The translations under genes were made by a program, and so were the position numbers. Under the pieces are notes generated by a model. That model did no database searches. It was not told the DNA's origin and saw only the letters and a program-made list of their open reading frames with translations. Below are positions 34,422-36,268 of a stretch of 36,268 nucleotides of DNA, piece after piece. Each line of letters opens with the position of its first letter. Position 1 is the stretch's first letter. The DNA is from JAURVT01 sp049059935 (lineage in GTDB: Bacteria > Actinomycetota > Actinomycetes > Propionibacteriales > Nocardioidaceae), in NCBI RefSeq assembly GCF_049059935.1, contig NZ_JBMGQR010000042.1:1-36268 (forward strand), given 5' to 3'.

Positions 34422-35023
34422 GACCTGCGCCGACGCCGGCGGGCGCGCCACCGCTCGAACCACCAGGTGCTCTCCTGGGCCGCCTCACGGGCCTCCCGCT
34501 CGGCCCGCATCCGGGCCCGCCGCGCGTCGCGGCGCGCGGCCCAGGCGGCGACCTCGGCGTCCACGTCGCGCGTGGGGGTGATCACCGGGGGACCGCCCAT
34601 CAGCTGGCGACGGGCCTCGACGACCCGGGCGTTGAAGTCCTCGAGGATCCGGCGCACCTCGCGCTCGCTGCCCTGGCGGTCGAGACGGTCGGTCAGCTCG
34701 GCGTCCTCGGTGCGCAACGCCAGCGCGGGCGGCAGCACACCGGTGATCTGCTCGCGCTCGATCAGCTGCTTGACCCACCAGTCGGGGTCGTGGGTGCCCC
34801 CGAGCCCGGGGATCGGCTTGCCCGCACCGGGCAGGTCGTCGAAGTCGCCGCGCGCGATCGCCTGCTTGATCTGGTGGTCGACCCAGAGGGCCTGCTGGTC
34901 GAGGCGCTGGCCTGGGTTCGAGTCGTCCTCCGGCTCGTCCTCCTGGGCAGGAGGTGGTGCCTGACGGGTCATCGCCGTCTCGGCGGCACGCCTGAGGCGC
35001 CGCTCCCTGTCGTGTGCGTCCAC
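34418..35023 (-). CDS. DUF1992 (DnaJ-related conserved domain) protein
   Basis: A 201-residue cytoplasmic protein. The DUF1992 domain spans residues about 45-120: WVDHQIKQAIARGDFDDLPGAGKPIPG with the conserved DLPGAGKPI. The N-terminus is acidic; the C-terminus is a long charged helix rich in Ala, Arg and Glu, ending in RRRRRS. The domain is found in DNAJC28 homologues; its role in bacteria is unknown. GTG 35023 is chosen because AAGGGG lies 8 bases upstream; GTG 35032 is a close alternative. It is convergent with the FGE gene. Confidence 0.85.
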   Translation of the reverse strand: MDAHDRERRLRRAAETAMTRQAPPPAQEDEPEDDSNPGQRLDQQALWVDHQIKQAIARGDFDDLPGAGKPIPGLGGTHDPDWWVKQLIEREQITGVLPPALALRTEDAELTDRLDRQGSEREVRRILEDFNARVVEARRQLMGGPPVITPTRDVDAEVAAWAARRDARRARMRAEREAREAAQESTWWFERWRARRRRRRS

Positions 35024-35088
35024 GGTGCTCACCCCTTCGTCGCGGGTGCCCTCCACGGTACCGAGCAGGTCGTTCGCGTACACGTCGG

Positions 35089-36268
35089 TCAGTCCCGCTT
35101 CGGTCGGTACGGCGTGCCGGCGCGGGGTCGTCGGTACGGGTCGAGCCGGGCGGGTGGGACGGATGCGGGCCGTCCGTCGTCGGTGTCGAAGGTGATGGTC
35201 CACCCGTCGTCGTGGACGGTGCGGTGGTGGAACGGGCAGAGCAGGACGCCGTCGTCCAGATCGGTGCTGCCGCCGTGGGACCAGGGTTCGCGTGCGTGGT
35301 GGGCTTCTGTCCAGGACGGTGGTCGGTCGCATTCGGGGAACGCGCAGCCGCCGTCGCGGTGGGCCAGGGCCAACCGTTGGGCCCGGTTGAACAACCGCTG
35401 GGTGCGTCCGAGGTCGAGTGGGAGCGAGGCTCCTCCGAGGACCTGGGGAATAACGCCGGCGTGGCAGGCGGCGCGGCGGACCTCGCCGGCGGACATGCGC
35501 TGCCCGGTGGACGTCGTCCCGACCCCCACGCCCTCGACGAGGGTGTCGAGGTCGATGTTGACGGTGACGACGAGGCCGGAGCCGCCGGCGTCGGGGAGTC
35601 CGTCGGTGGGCAGGTGCTCGACCAGGGAGGTGAATCCCCGGCCCTGGCGCTGGGAGTAGGTGAGGTCCTCGGCGGCCTGTCCGTCGTCGAGGTGACGGCG
35701 GCGGGGTGCGGTGAACCGGTCGATCGCGTGCTTGAGCATCCCGGCCTGGGCCTCGGGGATCCGGAAGCGGCCGGTCCAGGTGCCATCGGCCTGGTCCTGC
35801 ATCCAGAGCTCCGACCTGGCGTACGCGTCCTTCTCGCGGTCGCGGACGATCTCGCCCTCGTCGACGTCGACCTGGTCGGCCGGTTTGAAGACGTCGGTGA
35901 TCCGATCGGCCCGGCGCTGCAGGTCCCGCATGGTCAGCGTCCCGGCGTCCTCGATCATGGCCCGCTCGCACTTCTGACGGGTGGCAACGGGCACATTCTG
36001 GGGAAGCCGGGTGACCGTCCGGGCGATCAGACGGGCCTGCTCCTTGGTCACCTGACCCTTGGCCAGGGCTGTCTCGGTGGTGCTCGCCCTCGCCAGGTCC
36101 TCGCCCAGGTGGACGTCGCGGGCGGCGGCGTGGCGGTCGCCACCGAACTGTCCGGCCATCAGCGATCCGGTCGAGGTGGCGCCGGCCTTCCTCGCCGCAC
36201 CCGAACGCTCGACCGCCCGCGTCGCGGCCACCGAGTGCGCAGACACCCGAGCCTGCACACGCGCCCAC
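35089..36268 (-). CDS. DUF222-HNH endonuclease family protein (5' end outside window)
   Basis: At least 390 residues of a DUF222 (13E12-repeat-like) protein with a C-terminal HNH nuclease domain: CAFPECDRPPSWTEAHHARE then GGSTDLDDGVLLCPFHHRTVHD, with the two Cys pairs expected for zinc. The DUF222 part includes KEQARLIARTVTRLP and GRFRIPEAQAGMLKHAID. Family members occur in many copies in Actinobacteria and their targets are unknown. The frame stays open to the right edge. GTG 36258 is available, but typical members are longer, so the true start is probably upstream. Confidence 0.88.
   Translation of the reverse strand, partial: WARVQARVSAHSVAATRAVERSGAARKAGATSTGSLMAGQFGGDRHAAARDVHLGEDLARASTTETALAKGQVTKEQARLIARTVTRLPQNVPVATRQKCERAMIEDAGTLTMRDLQRRADRITDVFKPADQVDVDEGEIVRDREKDAYARSELWMQDQADGTWTGRFRIPEAQAGMLKHAIDRFTAPRRRHLDDGQAAEDLTYSQRQGRGFTSLVEHLPTDGLPDAGGSGLVVTVNIDLDTLVEGVGVGTTSTGQRMSAGEVRRAACHAGVIPQVLGGASLPLDLGRTQRLFNRAQRLALAHRDGGCAFPECDRPPSWTEAHHAREPWSHGGSTDLDDGVLLCPFHHRTVHDDGWTITFDTDDGRPASVPPARLDPYRRPRAGTPYRPKRD

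Noticed and set aside
35089..36268. Homing endonuclease or mobile element
   Set aside because: DUF222-HNH proteins are a normal multi-copy chromosomal family in Actinobacteria; no intron, inverted repeats or integrase is visible.

Overview
The window is very GC-rich, uses many GTG starts and leaderless promoters, and carries the block pgsA-like / DUF881 / sbp / DUF881 / gcvH / garA / ftsR / bifunctional nuclease / merR / gcvP. That gene order matches the Mycobacterium tuberculosis Rv1822-Rv1832 neighbourhood, so the source is an actinobacterium. The copper cluster, the DUF222-HNH gene and the style of the Ala/Lys-rich proteins suggest Propionibacteriales (Nocardioides/Aeromicrobium-like). That family-level placement is inference only.

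Layout. (1) 1-3697, minus strand: a complete DUF1800-DUF1501 pair and, at the left edge, the start of a second DUF1800 paralogue. Both DUF1800 proteins begin with a long Ala/Lys-rich tail, and both genes share an identical 13-bp promoter-proximal motif. (2) 3833-9146: rocD, divergent from a copper cluster (small membrane protein, YcnI/DUF1775, CopC, CopD-CtaG fusion), with a palindromic GntR-type operator candidate between them. (3) 9147-9965: an 819-bp noncoding array of roughly 211-bp tandem units built from two alternating palindromes, lying between the convergent copD and sodA genes. (4) 9966-19438: sodA, then the conserved actinobacterial block, ending with a glycine riboswitch in front of gcvP. 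(5) 19435-26732: a serine beta-lactamase-fold protein on plus, then a colinear minus-strand run fdhD-sigK-rskA-tldD-tldE-hydrolase. (6) 26837-31078: a secreted HNH nuclease, a hydrolase with two small membrane proteins, a DUF6629-like membrane protein, a P-loop kinase-like protein and an HSL-family esterase. (7) 31189-34421: a sulfatase followed directly by its formylglycine-generating enzyme. (8) 34418-36268: a DUF1992 protein and a DUF222-HNH protein that runs off the right edge.

How the genes work together. GcvH and GcvP are two parts of the glycine cleavage system; GcvT is not in the window. GcvP is under glycine sensing. GarA, next to gcvH, is the family that switches 2-oxoglutarate and glutamate flux. 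CopC, CopD-CtaG and YcnI form a periplasmic/membrane copper handling and cytochrome oxidase assembly set. The sulfatase has the CSPTR motif that the adjacent FGE would oxidise to formylglycine. SigK and RskA form a sigma/anti-sigma pair. No tRNA, rRNA, CRISPR, transposase or prophage was recognised. The least explained items are the palindrome array at 9.16-9.94 kb and the duplicated Ala/Lys-tailed DUF1800 modules with their shared upstream motif.
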